A stretch of DNA of 64,000 nucleotides from Tretioscincus oriximinensis (GCA_022410635.1 JAJVDF010000168.1:1340920-1404919), one strand, 5' to 3'. Positions 37,241 to 48,765 are shown, numbered from the stretch's first letter. Numbers and translations: made by a program. Notes: a model not told the origin generated them from the sequence alone.

Positions 37241-37734
37241 TAATTATCCTTTGAGCATGTAATGCTCTGAATTAGCTGTCGCCTGTTCTCTCGTTTAGCT
37301 TTCTGAATGGGGTTGCCATACTGAATCCAGATCAGGGTTCCTGTTTCTTTAACCTTGGCAAAGAAGGGAGAACGCCGGTTCCTGTATAAGCTCCTCAGAG
37401 CTACAGCTCCCGTGATCCTTCGTCCCAGTGGATTATGGAGGTTTACTTAACCCTGATCTGCTTGAAGCTACAACTAGTACCAACAACGTCACAGACTTCG
37501 TTCTCCCCACCTCCTTCTTAAGACTGTGTGGTCCTGGATCATACCCGGATGACTAGAGTGGAATCCACACTAGGACTGTCATAAAAGAAAACAAAGTAAA
37601 AAAGAAACCAAGTCAACATCTTCAATAGGTATGAAAAAGAAAATTTCAATAGATACTGCAGACTTTACAAGCTGCACTTGCTAAGATTTCGTCTTTTACA
37701 TGCCCATTAAGACTAGAGCTCTTCTGCTCATCAT
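37241..37734. other. Intergenic, nothing recognised
   Basis: Unassigned. Confidence 0.5.
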
Positions 37735-37735
37735 C

Positions 37736-37774
<39 letters not shown>
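37735..37774 (+). repeat. (ATT)n microsatellite
   Basis: About 13 perfect units next to a SINE-2 tail. Confidence 0.95.
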
Positions 37775-37775
<1 letters not shown>

Positions 37776-37905
37776 AAAAGAGTCAGTTTTTATACTCCAT
37801 TTTTTCTTAACCCAAATCAAAGCTGCTTACATAACCTATTGTTCTTCTCTTCACAACAGACACCTTGTGCAGTAGGCGGGGCTGAGACAGCTTAGAAGAA
37901 CTGGA
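37775..37905 (-). mobile_element. SINE-2 fragment between microsatellites
   Basis: AAAAGAGTCAGTTTTTATAC, TTCTTCTCTTCACAACAGAC, GTAGGCGGGGCTGAGACAGC. The head is missing. Confidence 0.75.
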
Positions 37906-37916
37906 TACTAGATTTT

Positions 37917-37975
<59 letters not shown>

Positions 37976-37976
37976 T
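37917..37976 (+). repeat. (AAT)n microsatellite
   Basis: About 20 units of AAT/TAA. Confidence 0.95.
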
Positions 37977-38094
37977 TATAGAGCCTTTCATGGAGGCAAA
38001 GTTCCAAAGCGTTCACTTTGCACTTTGTTAGGGTAGAATTGAAGAGATTAAAATCACAACAATAGCAATAATAATAATATAGCAATAATTAATA

Positions 38095-38297
38095 CAAGGT
38101 GCTTCCAAAAAATGTATACACACTTTGAACTTCCATAGAAAATTTTTATTTACTAGAAAATGTATTAACATTTGTTATTTACGTTTTATTTACATTGAAC
38201 TTTAAGCTTTCTAATTACCTGAAATTTAGAACAGTCGAACAGTAAATAAATTTTCTATGGAAGTTCACAGTGTGTATACATTTTTTGAAGCACCCTG
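38095..38297. mobile_element. Mariner-type MITE with TA duplication
   Basis: 203 bp with terminal inverted repeats of about 52 bp (CAAGGTGCTTCCAAAAAATG / CATTTTTTGAAGCACCCTG) flanked by TA at 38093-38094 and 38298-38299. The non-autonomous centre has no coding frame. It sits inside an (AAT/AGC)-type simple repeat seen on both sides. Confidence 0.85.
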
Positions 38298-38299
38298 TA

Positions 38300-38405
38300 T
38301 TATAGGAATAATAATAATATAGCAATAATAATAGCAATAGCAATAATAATAGCAATAACAGTAGCAACAAAATAATAATGATGATGATTTATTTATTATC
38401 TATTA
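38300..38405 (+). repeat. Degenerate (AAT/AGC)n
   Basis: AATAATAATAGCAATAGC-type sequence continuing from 38045-38092 across the MITE. Confidence 0.8.
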
Positions 38406-39262
38406 TTATTGCAAGCCTAACCCACAATCATTTTTACCGCGGAAGGCAGATCTGCTATGGCCATTTTCCTGCCCCGTGTGCGTCGGATCTGCCTTGATTC
38501 TAAGAAAGAACAAAGGCGTCGAGGAAGACACCGTCCTCATCCCTGTTTCTATGTTCTGTGGCTTTAGTATGAGAACAGTAGTTAATTCTCAGGCTGCAGC
38601 TCTTCCTTGCGTGGAACGTGTAGCTATTCCTGGCTGCGGAGATCGTCGTGGGCTTTGTATTCTGAAACTTCCCCACACCTCTCAAACCTCAGGCTACATT
38701 GGCATCAGCTTTGATGGTTTCCAAGGTGCAGCCACCCCAAATATGAGGCTTGGCTTTTGCTGCGTTTTCTTCTTTCCTAACTCCCCAGAATAAAACTCCA
38801 CTGGAGCCGCTTGTGCTGTGTGTTTGTTGGCTTTCTCCTCTGTTTGCCTTCAGGTCTGTTTATTGACTCAAAAGTTGTTTTTTGTTTTTTTGTTTCTTGA
38901 AATAGTCAATATAGATGCTGGTCAGTCCATCATCCGCCGTAAGGTGATCAAAACCCAGTTGGTTCTTTGCTTGCTCCTTGACAGGCGTTAACATCTGTCC
39001 TTCCTTTTGCTGAAAGGAGGAATAAGCCGGGCAAACACGGCCCTGTTTGATTGGCCCGTTGGGGTTCACGTACCCCCCCAAGGGCTTATGGCCTTGGAGG
39101 TGTCAGAATCACTATGAACTTGTTTAAATATACGAGCGATGCTTTGCTTCGAGCAGTTGTGTTCTCGAGCTTGTGCAGTGTTTAATTCCACAGTTGTGCC
39201 CCAATAAGATCTCTTGGAGGGCTGATAAACATCGCAATTACTTATTGATAATAAACACATAG
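38406..39262. other. Intergenic, no gene supported
   Basis: A 105-codon frame at 38476-38793 has no recognisable domain and no similarity I can name. Otherwise unassigned. Confidence 0.4.
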
Positions 39263-39545
39263 TTTATTCGTCTCTCGCCTGGGAGATGGGGTTTCGAAGC
39301 CCTGTGTGGGACGTGGGGAGGGCTGAGCACCTTCCACTAGCCTGTAGCTCTAGCCAACCCAGCTATTCAAAAGCATGAATTGCAAGAAATTGCAACTGAC
39401 TGCAAGTAGATACTTGGGAACCAGCATAGCCTGGTGGGGAAGATAGAATGGGAGCCTTCGGGCAAAATATATCCTTGTAAGCCGCTTTGAGTCCCTTTGA
39501 AAGGTGAGAAAAGCGGGGTATAAGAACCAAGTTCTTCTTCTTCTA
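39263..39545 (+). mobile_element. SINE-3 copy, 5' truncated
   Basis: GATGGGGTTTCGAAGCCCTG (box B), GAATTGCAAGAAATTGCAAC, AAAAGCGGGGTATAAGAACC, (TTC)n. Box A is missing. Confidence 0.85.
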
Positions 39546-39920
39546 GTTCTGGGGGAGGAGAACCAAAGGCTGGCCGCAGGCGTTCAGAGAGTAAATTTTA
39601 AGAGAAATTGGCAAAGGAGTGTAGAAGGAAATTTGTGGGTTTTGTTGCAAAAGTTCTGCGCTAGGTTTTATTTGGGTATATATTTTGGGTGAAGATCCCA
39701 GCAAAAATGCAAACTTACGAAGGCAAGGGGTGCCCGAGGGGGCTGCTTGCAGAGGGGGGGGACTGCCACAGTGTGCTTGGTGGGAGCAGATTTGGCCTGG
39801 GTGCCTGGGGCTGTCCCCTCCATCATGTTGGGGGGCAGCTTACAGCGGTGTTGCCGGGGGCACACGAGTGCATCCTATCGTTGATCGGCAGAGTTCAGAA
39901 TGTTGGGCTTGTCAATGCAG
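39546..39920. other. Intergenic, no gene supported
   Basis: Two overlapping 101-codon + frames at 39685-39994 run into the LINE-A copy and are not convincing. Confidence 0.4.
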
Positions 39921-40204
39921 CCTTACGAAATCTAGCTGCAACGTCTGGGCCTCTTCAGCCTCGAAAGACGACGTTTGGGAGGAGACCTAATTGAGGTGTA
40001 TGGGATCATGCATGGGGTGGATAAGGCAAATAGAGAAAAAACTATTTTCTCTATCACCCAACACTAGGACCAAGGGGGCATTCTTTGAAGCTGATGGGCG
40101 GAAGAGTGAGGACAGATAAGGGAAAGTATTTTTTTTTTCACCTTTGGAATTTACTTCCAGAAGAGGTGGTGGTAGCTAGCAGCCTAGATAGCTTTAAGAG
40201 AGTA
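39921..40204 (+). mobile_element. LINE-A fragment, part 1 (split by SINE-1)
   Basis: GCAACGTCTGGGCCTCTTCA, GAAAGACGACGTTTGGGAGG, GAAGCTGATGGGCGGAAG. Continues at 40476. Confidence 0.8.
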
Positions 40205-40473
40205 TTATTTATTTATTTATTTTATTTTATTTGTATTTATATCCCGCCCTACACCCTAAGGTCTCNGGGCNGNCTACCATAGGGTGGCGCACATAGCTTT
40301 TCTTGCTTTCTCCACAACAGACACCCTGTGGAGTAGGTGGGGCTGAGAGAGTTCAAAGAACTGTGACTGGCCCAAGGTCACCCAGCTGGCTTTCATGGAG
40401 GAGTGGGGGAATCGAACCGGGAGGTTACTAGATATAAGTCCCACGCTCTAACCACTACACCAAACTGGCTCTC
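40205..40473 (-). mobile_element. SINE-1 full-length copy inside LINE-A
   Basis: (TTTA)n, ATATCCCGCCCTACACCCTA, GTAGGTGGGGCTGAGAGAGT, box B reverse GAATCGAACCGG, head ACTACACCAAACTGGCT. Confidence 0.9.
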
Positions 40474-40475
40474 TA

Positions 40476-40703
40476 TTAGTCAAGGGTATAAACCAGCTAC
40501 TAGGATGGATGTCTTGATGGCTGCCTCTGAGATGGAGCCGCAGGCAGGTTTGCTGAAGTACCATTTGCAGGGCATTGAGAACAGTTAAAGATTTTGCCTT
40601 CTGTTCATTCTGCCCAGGTGCAATTGGTGGGCCTCTGTGTGGGGCAGAATGCTGGACCAGATGGGCTCCGTCCCAATTCAGCAGGGTTCTTCTTATGTTC
40701 TTA
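40476..40703 (+). mobile_element. LINE-A fragment, part 2
   Basis: AGTCAAGGGTATAAACCAGC to GTTCTTCTTATGTTCTTA. Confidence 0.8.
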
Positions 40704-41307
40704 ATACACACTTTATTAATAGGGATAGGGGACGACAACCATATACATTCTAGTGGTGCAAGCCATAGCTTTCATTAGCATGGGCATTGCGGACCCCATT
40801 CCAAGCCATATCTGAAAATAAATCAGTTTAAACACAAAATGAAGAGATTTAAGTTTAAACACAAACTGAATAGGGTTCAAAATGCCCTTGAGTTGTGCTC
40901 TGAGTGCAATTTTATTGGCAAACTTGCCAAAATTGTTTTGTTTGTTAACTGAAATTATGGTATCATAGAAGTACTACATCTCCAAAGTTAAATCTGTTCC
41001 TTATTTTCTCCTCCCCACCGCTATGATCAGTCCAGCAGGCTGTCGTAACGTGAAGGTGGTCCTTGATTGCTTCTTTTGGACTTCTCTTTCCAGATGAAGT
41101 CCAACCCGTCCAATTCTTTTTCCCAGCTTCTCTCCGCCTTCTGAATCATTCTGAATTTCACCTGCTCTGATATTAATGGTTTGTTCTTATTAACGGTAAG
41201 ATGGTAGAAAGGACTTACAGGTTGCCGGCAAAAAAACATGCGCTGGACATGGCCAGTATATGTAGCCCCTTATGGCATTAGGAATCCTTTCTAGACCAAC
41301 TGAGAGC
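40704..41307. other. Intergenic, nothing recognised
   Basis: Unassigned. Confidence 0.5.
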
Positions 41308-41563
41308 CAGTTTGGTGAAGTGGTTGAGTGTGGGACTCGTACCTGGTAGTCTCCCGGTTCGATTCCCCACTCCTCCATGAAAGCCAGCTGGGTGACCTTG
41401 GGCCAGTCATAGTTCTTTGAACTCTCTCAGCCCCACCTACTCTACAGGGTGTCTGTTGTGGAGAAAGCAACAAAAGCTATGTGCCCCGCCCTATGGTTGG
41501 CCGCCCTGAGACCTTCGGGTATAGGGCGGGATACAAGTACAAATAAATAAATAAATAAATAAT
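41308..41563 (+). mobile_element. SINE-1 full-length copy
   Basis: The clearest SINE-1. Box A-like TGGTGAAGTGG is at 41313-41323 and box B GGTTCGATTCC at 41356-41366. The body is GCTGGGTGACCTTGGGC, the tail AGACCTTCGGGTATAGGGCG, then (AAAT)n. The boxes are those of RNA polymerase III promoters. Confidence 0.92.
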
Positions 41564-41969
41564 AGATGCTTCCCTTGATAGTTTACAGCTTTCCAGTGTG
41601 GAGCTCCACAAAGATGCCTCCTTACACTTACAGTTAAATACCTGCAGAGTTAAAAATAACGTTAAGTGAAAGACATAAGCAGCTTAAGAGGGTTGGAGTG
41701 AGGCAGACCTGGGTTTCTTATCTTTCAAATAAGATAAAGCTGCAGGGCATACAGAAGGTAGTTGGCTGGTCAACTGCTTGACCTCCTTGATCCATTCTCA
41801 TTATTAGTTCCCTTACCAACTTTGGGCCAGCAGTGAGGAACAAATAGGATAGTTGTGAAATTGTTTAGAAGTATCAGAAAGACCAGGGGCTGCAATGAGT
41901 GAAGCTGCTTTGTCATAATAAAAGCTCTAATATTTCTATATCTTTTTAAAATGCTACTGCTGCAGTTAA
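41564..41969. other. Intergenic, nothing recognised
   Basis: Unassigned. Confidence 0.5.
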
Positions 41970-42230
41970 AACATAAGGGGAGCCCTGCTGAATGAGGCCA
42001 GAGCCCATCGAGTCCAGCATGCTGCTTCACCCAGTGGCCAGCAGATGCTCCTGGGCAGTCTGAAGCAGAAGAAGACTCCCTGCAAGTAGCACTTCAGGAA
42101 TCCTGCCTTTTGCTCCATCCCGGAGGCAGGATCAAGAGATCCATCCTAGTAGCGATTGATGCATTTGGTGTTCATGAACTTGTCTCATCCTGTCTTCAAG
42201 CTATCCAGGCTGCTAGCTATCACCTTCTAT
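41970..42230 (-). mobile_element. LINE-A 3' fragment, outer copy left part
   Basis: ACATAAGGGGAGCCCTGCTG to GCTGCTAGCTATCACC; resumes at 42761 after a second LINE-A copy. Confidence 0.85.
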
Positions 42231-42760
42231 AAGGGCAACAAAAATGATCAAGGGTCTGGAGCACCTCCCTTACGAAGTCAGGCTGCAACGTCTGGGCCTC
42301 TTCAGCCTCGAAAGGCGACATCTGAGAGGTGATCTGATTGAAGTGTACAAAATCATGCATGGGATGGATAGGGTGAATAGAGAAAAAATGTTTTCCCTAT
42401 CCCACAACACTAGGACCAGAGGGCACTCCTTGAAACTGTTGGGTAGAAAAGTAGGAACAGACAAAGGAAAGTATTTTTCACCGGGAGGGTCATCGGCCTG
42501 TGGAATTTACTTCCTGAAGAGGTAGTGGTAGCTAACAGCTTGGGTAGTTTCAAGACAGGACTAGACAGGTTTATGGACACCAAGGGTATAAATGGATACT
42601 AGGATGGATGTCTGGATGTTGCCTCTAGGATGGAGCAACAGGCAGGACTCCTGAAATACCATTTGCCCACGTGCATCTGGTGGGCCTCTGTGTGGGACAG
42701 AATGCTGGACTTGATGGGCTGTGGCCTGATCCAGGATGGCTTTTTTTATGTTCTTATGTT
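42231..42760 (+). mobile_element. LINE-A 3' end nested in opposite LINE-A
   Basis: The + frame from 42244 gives MIKGLEHLPYEVRLQRLGLF, SLERRHLRGDLIEVYKIMHG, then NTRTRGHSLKLLGRK. The copy ends TTTTTTATGTTCTTATGTT. It is the best-preserved reverse transcriptase end in the window. Confidence 0.88.
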
Positions 42761-42837
42761 CACCACCTATTCTTGAAGTAAATTCCATAGGCCTTTGGGT
42801 GAAAAAATACATTCCCATATTCTCACTCTTCTGCCCT
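42761..42837 (-). mobile_element. LINE-A 3' fragment, outer copy right part
   Basis: CACCACCTATTCTTGAAGTA, AATTCCATAGGCCTTTGGGT, then TTCTCACTCTTCTGCCC. Confidence 0.8.
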
Positions 42838-43170
42838 CTTTTTTTCTCCTCAATGAATACGTTAATACTTATTTTTATATCACAATTCCTGACATATGAT
42901 CACAATCTAGTCTAGTGAGACAAAGAGCTACTTACATCCTCCCCTATCTTTCTTTCCTTGTTTATAGTAATCCAAAACAAAGGTGGTGGAATCTTGTTAT
43001 ATCAAGTGCTGCCTAATGTTGCTTTTCTGCGGTTTTCAGCAACATGCACAAATGTGCCTTCTAGTTGAACGTTTTTTAGCTCTTTACATTTCATGGGTTG
43101 GATTCAGCACATTTCATTCTAAAGTCCCCGAGGAAAGTGATGCTGGAGTTTCTCTTGTCTCATAGAGCTT
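42838..43170. other. Intergenic, nothing recognised
   Basis: Unassigned. Confidence 0.5.
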
Positions 43171-43545
43171 CTAGTAAGGTGTCTTGGAGCAATTGGAGAC
43201 TAACAGAAGAGGCAGCATGAGCTTTCATAGACATGTCTACTTCTTCAGATGCTAGGGGACCAATGTCAGNGACAGGCGTTAAAGGAAACTGAGTTTAGGA
43301 GATTGACAAAGGACATGTAAATGGGGTTTGAGGGTCAACAAGATAAAAACAGCTACAGTACAAAGTTAATTCTCTTAAGTGGAGGGATGTGCCTGGAAGA
43401 AAGAGATGCAGCTGGGTAAAAGTGCATCAATCAAATATACACAGAAAAGTGGAGAGCAAATCAGTCCAAGAATGCCCTTGAGGCTGGGAAAGGTAACCAG
43501 TGTTATAATATGTTTAGTGTGCCAGGAAACCATGGTCTCTGATTT
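43171..43545 (-). mobile_element. PLE-type 3' fragment
   Basis: AAGGTGTCTTGGAGCAATTG, GCTTTCATAGACATGTCTAC, GGTGTTATAATATGTTTAGT-like end shared with 1980-2005. Antisense. Confidence 0.55.
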
Positions 43546-43562
43546 TGTGTATGGTTTAGTGC

Positions 43563-43634
43563 ACTTCTATGACTGGCTGCCCTGAGATGTTTGGGTATAG
43601 AAATAAATAAATAAATAAATAAATAAATAAATAG
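43563..43634 (+). mobile_element. SINE-1/LINE-B tail fragment
   Basis: CTGGCTGCCCTGAGATGTTT, GGGTATAGAAATAAATAAAT. Confidence 0.75.
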
Positions 43635-44130
43635 TAGAAGAAGCACCACCATGGGACTCCCATGAAGAGTATCATAAAAATCTAAAGTCAAAAGATTCTG
43701 ACTTTGGAAATGTGGATGGAGAAGAACAAGTGAAGGATATTGGGAAGATCAAGAGTTTGGTGCATGAAAAAGGCACAAAGGGATCAGACTGCAGTGTGGC
43801 GGACCGTGAGTCAGAGTGGGGGGCACCTATTGGATATCAGCGCAACGGGGGGGACCACGGGACCACAGTGTGCACGCAGTAACTGCCAACTCCAAACACG
43901 TCATGCATCACACGGCAATTCCACAGCCAGTGTGTACTGAAATGACAGCAGAGCTACCAGGGTTGCTTGTGCACGTGTGCAAAAAGAGCATCACAGATGC
44001 ATACGGTCATGTGGGCTTCATTAAAACATTCCTCTTTACCCAACATTTTGACATTTAGTTTGCCCTGGGGGTGGTTCAGAGGAAGAGTTGCATTATTTTG
44101 AATATGTTTTGCAAACCCTTCATGTGCATT
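43635..44130. other. Intergenic, nothing recognised
   Basis: Unassigned. Confidence 0.5.
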
Positions 44131-44166
44131 TTTTATTGTTATTAATTATTATTATTATTATTATTA

Positions 44167-44226
<60 letters not shown>
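44131..44226 (+). repeat. (ATT)n microsatellite
   Basis: About 30 units with a few ATTAATT interruptions. Confidence 0.95.
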
Positions 44227-44929
44227 ACCTATCATCTGTGGATGAAGCGTAGGATATAAATTTCTTAAATAAATGCATGCTTGATGCTATTCATACCAAA
44301 GAGAAAGGCGGGCTTATTATTCCCTTCTTCGCATGACCTTGAAATCCTGCCGGAGTTGAGTCTTCCTAGCCCGCCTGTTCCTGTCAGCCCCAGTGTATCT
44401 CCTGGCGGGTGCTCTGAGGTTGTTTCTCTTCCTCTCTGCCTTTCATGCTGCAGAGCAGTCAAGGATGCCAACAAGGATTTCACAGCCAAGAATAGCTTCC
44501 TGGCTCCAATTGGCATCCATAGCCACGTAAGCAAAGCCCTGCCCAGCCTCGGGAGGCAGGTTGTAAGGCAAGTCAACACATGGGGAAGTGTTTTCTGTGT
44601 GCCTCTTGCTTTGAGGCAGAGAGGCAGAGATCCCTTGCCATTCATGGGCAGGCTTTGAAGTGTCAAAATACACCGCATCTCAGAAGGGAGAGCATTCTTC
44701 ATCTGAGGTGGTGGCTGTGTCCAGGCAGGGCGCAATTATTCCGGAATCGCATTTGATTTGCCCGATGGCTCCTGCAGACATTATGGCGAGTTGAGGTTTG
44801 ATGTTAATGGCTAATATTTTCAGCTCTCAGGGTGCAGGGTGCTTTATTTTAAAAGGTGGCCTTGTGGCGTCCTCCATTTTGAGGTTTGTGTTTCTTTTAT
44901 AAACTTAGCAGATATCCCAGAGGGAGGGG
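44227..44929. other. Intergenic, no gene supported
   Basis: Opposing 125- and 156-codon frames overlap at 44265-44735. Neither has a recognisable domain or good splice context. Confidence 0.4.
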
Positions 44930-45400
44930 GGAAGAGCAGGCCTGGGCAGGGGCGTGGCTTCCTGGTTCCCTGTTTGGGAGGGGGCATGGCTGGAGGAGTC
45001 AGCCAATGGGGCCTCGAGTAGCCAGCTGGTGAGCGGTTAAAAGGGAAGCTGACCAGGGCTAGAGGCCTTTCTGTCAGAGACTTGTAGCAAGTGGACAGAA
45101 GGGTCCGCTTCTGATCTGCCTCAGAGGGAGGGGGTGGGAGTGTATGGTGGCCTGGAGGAGTCAAAGCTGAGGCTTGACTTGGGGCTGGAACAAATAAAGT
45201 GACACAGGGCCTGTCTCTTTATGGATCTAGAAACTAATGTTGCTACTGGTGGGGGCTGTGAATAAAGCCCTCATCCTGAGGTAAACACTGAGGCCTTGTG
45301 TAGGCCTGAGGATAGTACTGTTGCTCCAAGCAGTCGTGGGTGCTGGCTTGGGCAACAGGGTGGATATTGTGGCACCCCTGACTGTGAGGGTCATCGAATA
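44930..45400 (+). promoter_or_regulatory. LTR-like promoter/poly(A) region
   Basis: CCAAT (45003-45007), a TATA-like TTAAAAGG about 30 bp later (45037), then AATAAA at 45193-45198 and 45261-45266. G/C-richer than its surroundings. The order fits a solo LTR of an endogenous retroelement. No second LTR or primer-binding site is clear. Confidence 0.3.
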
Positions 45401-45699
45401 GTAGGGCCCTCAGGTAGGGGTCGCCACAGGCCTGTGCAGCCGGGCCCTGCGCCAATCCGCGGCGAGCATCTTCTTCATTTATTAATTAACAGATTTGTTT
45501 GAAATATTTTTTAACACCTTTGGAACGGTTAAGATACCAGCTTGGTTTTCTAACCATCACCTGCCCGGGACTTCCTGCAAATGGCATCTAGAGTCATCCT
45601 TCCACTTTCTCCAACCTAGGGACAGTACCAAAGCATCCGTTCTAATACTCACTGCTTCCCACCCCCCGACGTGTTAAAATCACAATGGTGTTAAGTTCT
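45401..45699. other. Intergenic, nothing recognised
   Basis: Unassigned. Confidence 0.5.
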
Positions 45700-45920
45700 G
45701 AAATAAACCGGTCGCGAGCCCAGGCATACATACCTCATCCTTTCACAAACAAACCGTTAGAAAACCTTTAAATTCACATGGAGGGCAGACTAATCAGGAA
45801 GTAAATACTGAGCATGCTCAGTAAGTGATTCTGCACAAACCAGGAAGTGTATGAGATACTCATTGTGATGGTGTCTTTTTGCAAGATCCTGCATTCTCCT
45901 GTTAACTGAACGGGGGGACC
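45700..45920 (-). repeat. Palindromic-core repeat family, copy 1
   Basis: Perfect 18-bp palindrome TACTGAGCATGCTCAGTA at 45806-45823. The flank AAAACCTTTAAATTCACATG is the reverse complement of the flank of the 49700 copy. Confidence 0.7.
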
Positions 45921-46997
45921 CAGAGGCTTTGAAGGCCGTTTCACAAACATGTCAGGGGGAAATCGGCAATCAGGAAATTTTGATTCCTTGCACCTTCTTC
46001 CTCTGATGCATTGAACTCGATCGGTATGTGAGGCACAGCAAGCACGATGTTGGAACATCCCAGTAAGAAAACCTGTTATGGAGGGGGGGTATTGATGCAT
46101 CTGGTCCTTGAGCATCATTTCCCGTCCTCACTGCAAAAGAAGGAGTGGCATTGTGCTGTTAAGCACCCTTCCTTATTTTGCCTGCTTGAGTTGGGTGCAG
46201 TTTTTTCTTTTGTGCAGCATGGAGGAGGCGCACAAGACTCAAACTTGGCTCAGTGCCTGAGCAAAAGCACGGGCCAACTCTTCTAATAGCCAAGATTTTT
46301 TCCTGGCCTGCTATTAAACAGAATTGTAAGGAATGTGTCCTTATTGTGGGTGGGTTTCAGGCAGTTTGGGTAATGATTTGAGTGGAGTGGGCTGGAAATC
46401 TGTCGGCATCCTTTCATTTCAAAGATGGCCTTTCTCTGCCTATTTAACTGCTTTTCAGAATTTTCTCTGGTTGCTTTTATGTGCGTTATAAAATAGTGGC
46501 ATTCACAAACATCTCAATCCCTTTACTTCACAGCTTCCTGTCATGCAGAGCAAAGAATGGATCTTTCTGATCTCTTTTATTTTGCATCCAGGATGACCAG
46601 ACGGTGGACCTTGCTGGTATCTGTTGCTTTGACCTCCGTGCTGAATGTTTTGAGCCTGGCATTCAACAGAGGAGAACCAATTCCAAAAGGCCAAGGACTA
46701 GCAACAAGCTCTTTCTTCCCGTAGATGGGTGGATGGAAACCTTAATGAGAATTGCAGAGGTGCTGAGACAACACATGATGAGATTCATGCCAGTTTTCCA
46801 GTGTGAGGCCTGGTGGAGCCGGAGGGCCTAAGCTCTAGAAGGGGCTGGGAGCGCATTTACACCCCCAGAACACCTTTGCTTGGGCAGCTGTCACTAATCT
46901 TTTGACTTAAAAACATTTGGGGCGTTGGAAAAAATAGAAAAATCTCTTCTTGCTTCTAAAATAAGATATCTTTGGATTTTTNAAAAAATCTTCATAT
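45921..46997. other. Intergenic, nothing recognised
   Basis: About 1.1 kb, unassigned. Confidence 0.45.
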
Positions 46998-47168
46998 GTA
47001 AGAAGAAGAGTCAGTTTGTATACTCCNCTTTTCACAACCTGAANGGAATCAAAGTAGCTTCCATAATCTTCTGTTCTTCTCTTAACATCAGACACCTTGT
47101 GAAGTCGATGGGGCTGAGAGAGCTCCNACGAACTGGGACAAGCCCAAGGTTCCACCCAGCTGGCTTTT
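46998..47168 (-). mobile_element. SINE-2 copy, 5' truncated
   Basis: AGAAGAAGAGTCAGTTTGTA, TGTTCTTCTCTTAACATCAG, GGGGCTGAGAGAGCTCC; three Ns. Confidence 0.75.
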
Positions 47169-48040
47169 CGTCTTCTAAATAATCACAGTGGACAGACAAA
47201 GTGTCATCAAAAATAGTCTTTCTGTTTAAAAAAATTAAATAGGCTTCAGGAGACTATAGAAAACTGCTGTGCTATGGTACCTGAGGTCGTGAAATAACAA
47301 GAATCTCCAGTAATGAACAGATACCAAGTGGAAGAAGACATGTTGTTCAAAGAAGCCATGTTCCATGCATGCACATCAGGGATGCTAAAATCTTCTCATT
47401 ACAGTATTCTGAGATGTTTCCTCCTGAATCCTTTCCAAGGGCAGGAGTTCCACATCCACCTTATGGAGTAGAAAGTATGAAGGATGCTGACATAGAAGCT
47501 AGAGGAACTTCTATAGGAANGCTGGCCTATTCCTTTCTAACAAGTCATGGGAGGGGAGTTAATACACACGTACAGCTGACACTGGAGAGATTTGGATCCA
47601 ACTTTTGTAACCTCCCAGCAGAAAATGTGCNGATAAATGGAAGATGAAAGCTTAGGTAGCCATCCTATCATCACACTATCTCACACCACATTTTTTCCAT
47701 CCCACGTGTTTTCTCTTCCTGTTCTCGGTGTCCTTCTCCCTGGTTCCCCATCTGCAGCTTTTTGATGCAAAAAGTCTTGTAGTTGTTTGTATAATTTACA
47801 ATTTTATGGAGGCTTAACTTTTAACCAGGCTTTTACAGGAAGTGTGACACGTCTTGCCAAAACTGACCACAAGAAGGAAGCTGCTGGAGGAACTTCTTGT
47901 TTGCCTTAAGCTCCGTTAACACTGGAGACCAGCAAACCTCCTAAAATATTCTACTCTGCCAAGAAAAGTCAAGAAGTCTGGACCAGCTAGTTGCTTCAGT
48001 GTTGATTTTTAAGACATTTCTCCCTGTTTCCTGTATAACA
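47169..48040. other. Intergenic, nothing recognised
   Basis: Unassigned. Confidence 0.45.
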
Positions 48041-48163
48041 GAAGAAGGAGGAGGAGGAAAAGGAGGAGGAGAAAAAGGAGGAGAAGGAGGAGGAGAAGGA
48101 GCAGAAGAAGAAGGAGCAGAAGAGGAAGAGGAAGAAGAAGAGGAAGAAGAGGAGGAAGAAGAA
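48041..48163 (+). repeat. Polypurine (GGA/GAA)n tract
   Basis: Over 120 bp of G and A only. Confidence 0.95.
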
Positions 48164-48269
48164 ATCTAACTCTGGTTGCTTGCCATATCTCAAATGGTGA
48201 TTTTTTTCCTGCATTTTTATTCAGAAGCTCTCTCAATCTCCATCCTACACCGTAGCTGCCTTCTTCCTG

Positions 48270-48400
48270 CAGCATCTCACACAGACATCTTAGCATCTGA
48301 AGAAGTAGATTTGTCTACTTACAAAAGCTCATCCTGCCTACCTTTTTCTTGTGAGTCTGTCAGATACTATGAGACCCTCCTCTTGCTAGAGATTCTGGAT
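48270..48400 (+). mobile_element. PLE-type 3' fragment
   Basis: TTAGCATCTGAAGAAGTAGA, TTTGTCTACTTACAAAAGCT, CATCCTGCCTACCTTTTTCT. Confidence 0.55.
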
Positions 48401-48540
48401 CTCTAGAGCCCGTGGACTAGAGCACATCTGACCCTTCTGTCTTCCACAACCTCACAAAGTCTGGCCAAGCTCACGTTGATCATTTTCATGTTACTGTCCA
48501 TCTATCACACCTTCTGCCTTCTTGAGGCACAAATGCTGCC

Positions 48541-48765
48541 ATCATTAAGACACAATCTTTCAACTGAGAGATCCGTTCTCGAAGCCCTGTGTCTCCTCCT
48601 CATGCAGGGAGAGGCCTGAGTGCCCTCTTCTAACCTCAGATATTCGAAAGAAAATAGATTTGCAATCAATGACTTTGGGTGAAAATTAACCTTGTAAGCC
48701 CCTCTAAGTACCTTCGAGTGAGAAGGGCGGAATATAAAACCAGATCCTCCTTCTTGTTCTCTCCT
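48541..48765 (+). mobile_element. SINE-3 copy, older subtype
   Basis: TCTTTCAACTGAGAGATCC, box B-like GTTCTCGAAGCCC, CAGATATTCGAAAGAAAATA, GAAGGGCGGAATATAAAACC. Confidence 0.7.

Noticed and set aside
44265..44735. Opposing 156- and 125-codon ORFs
   Set aside because: Mirror frames with no recognisable family and no exon boundaries.
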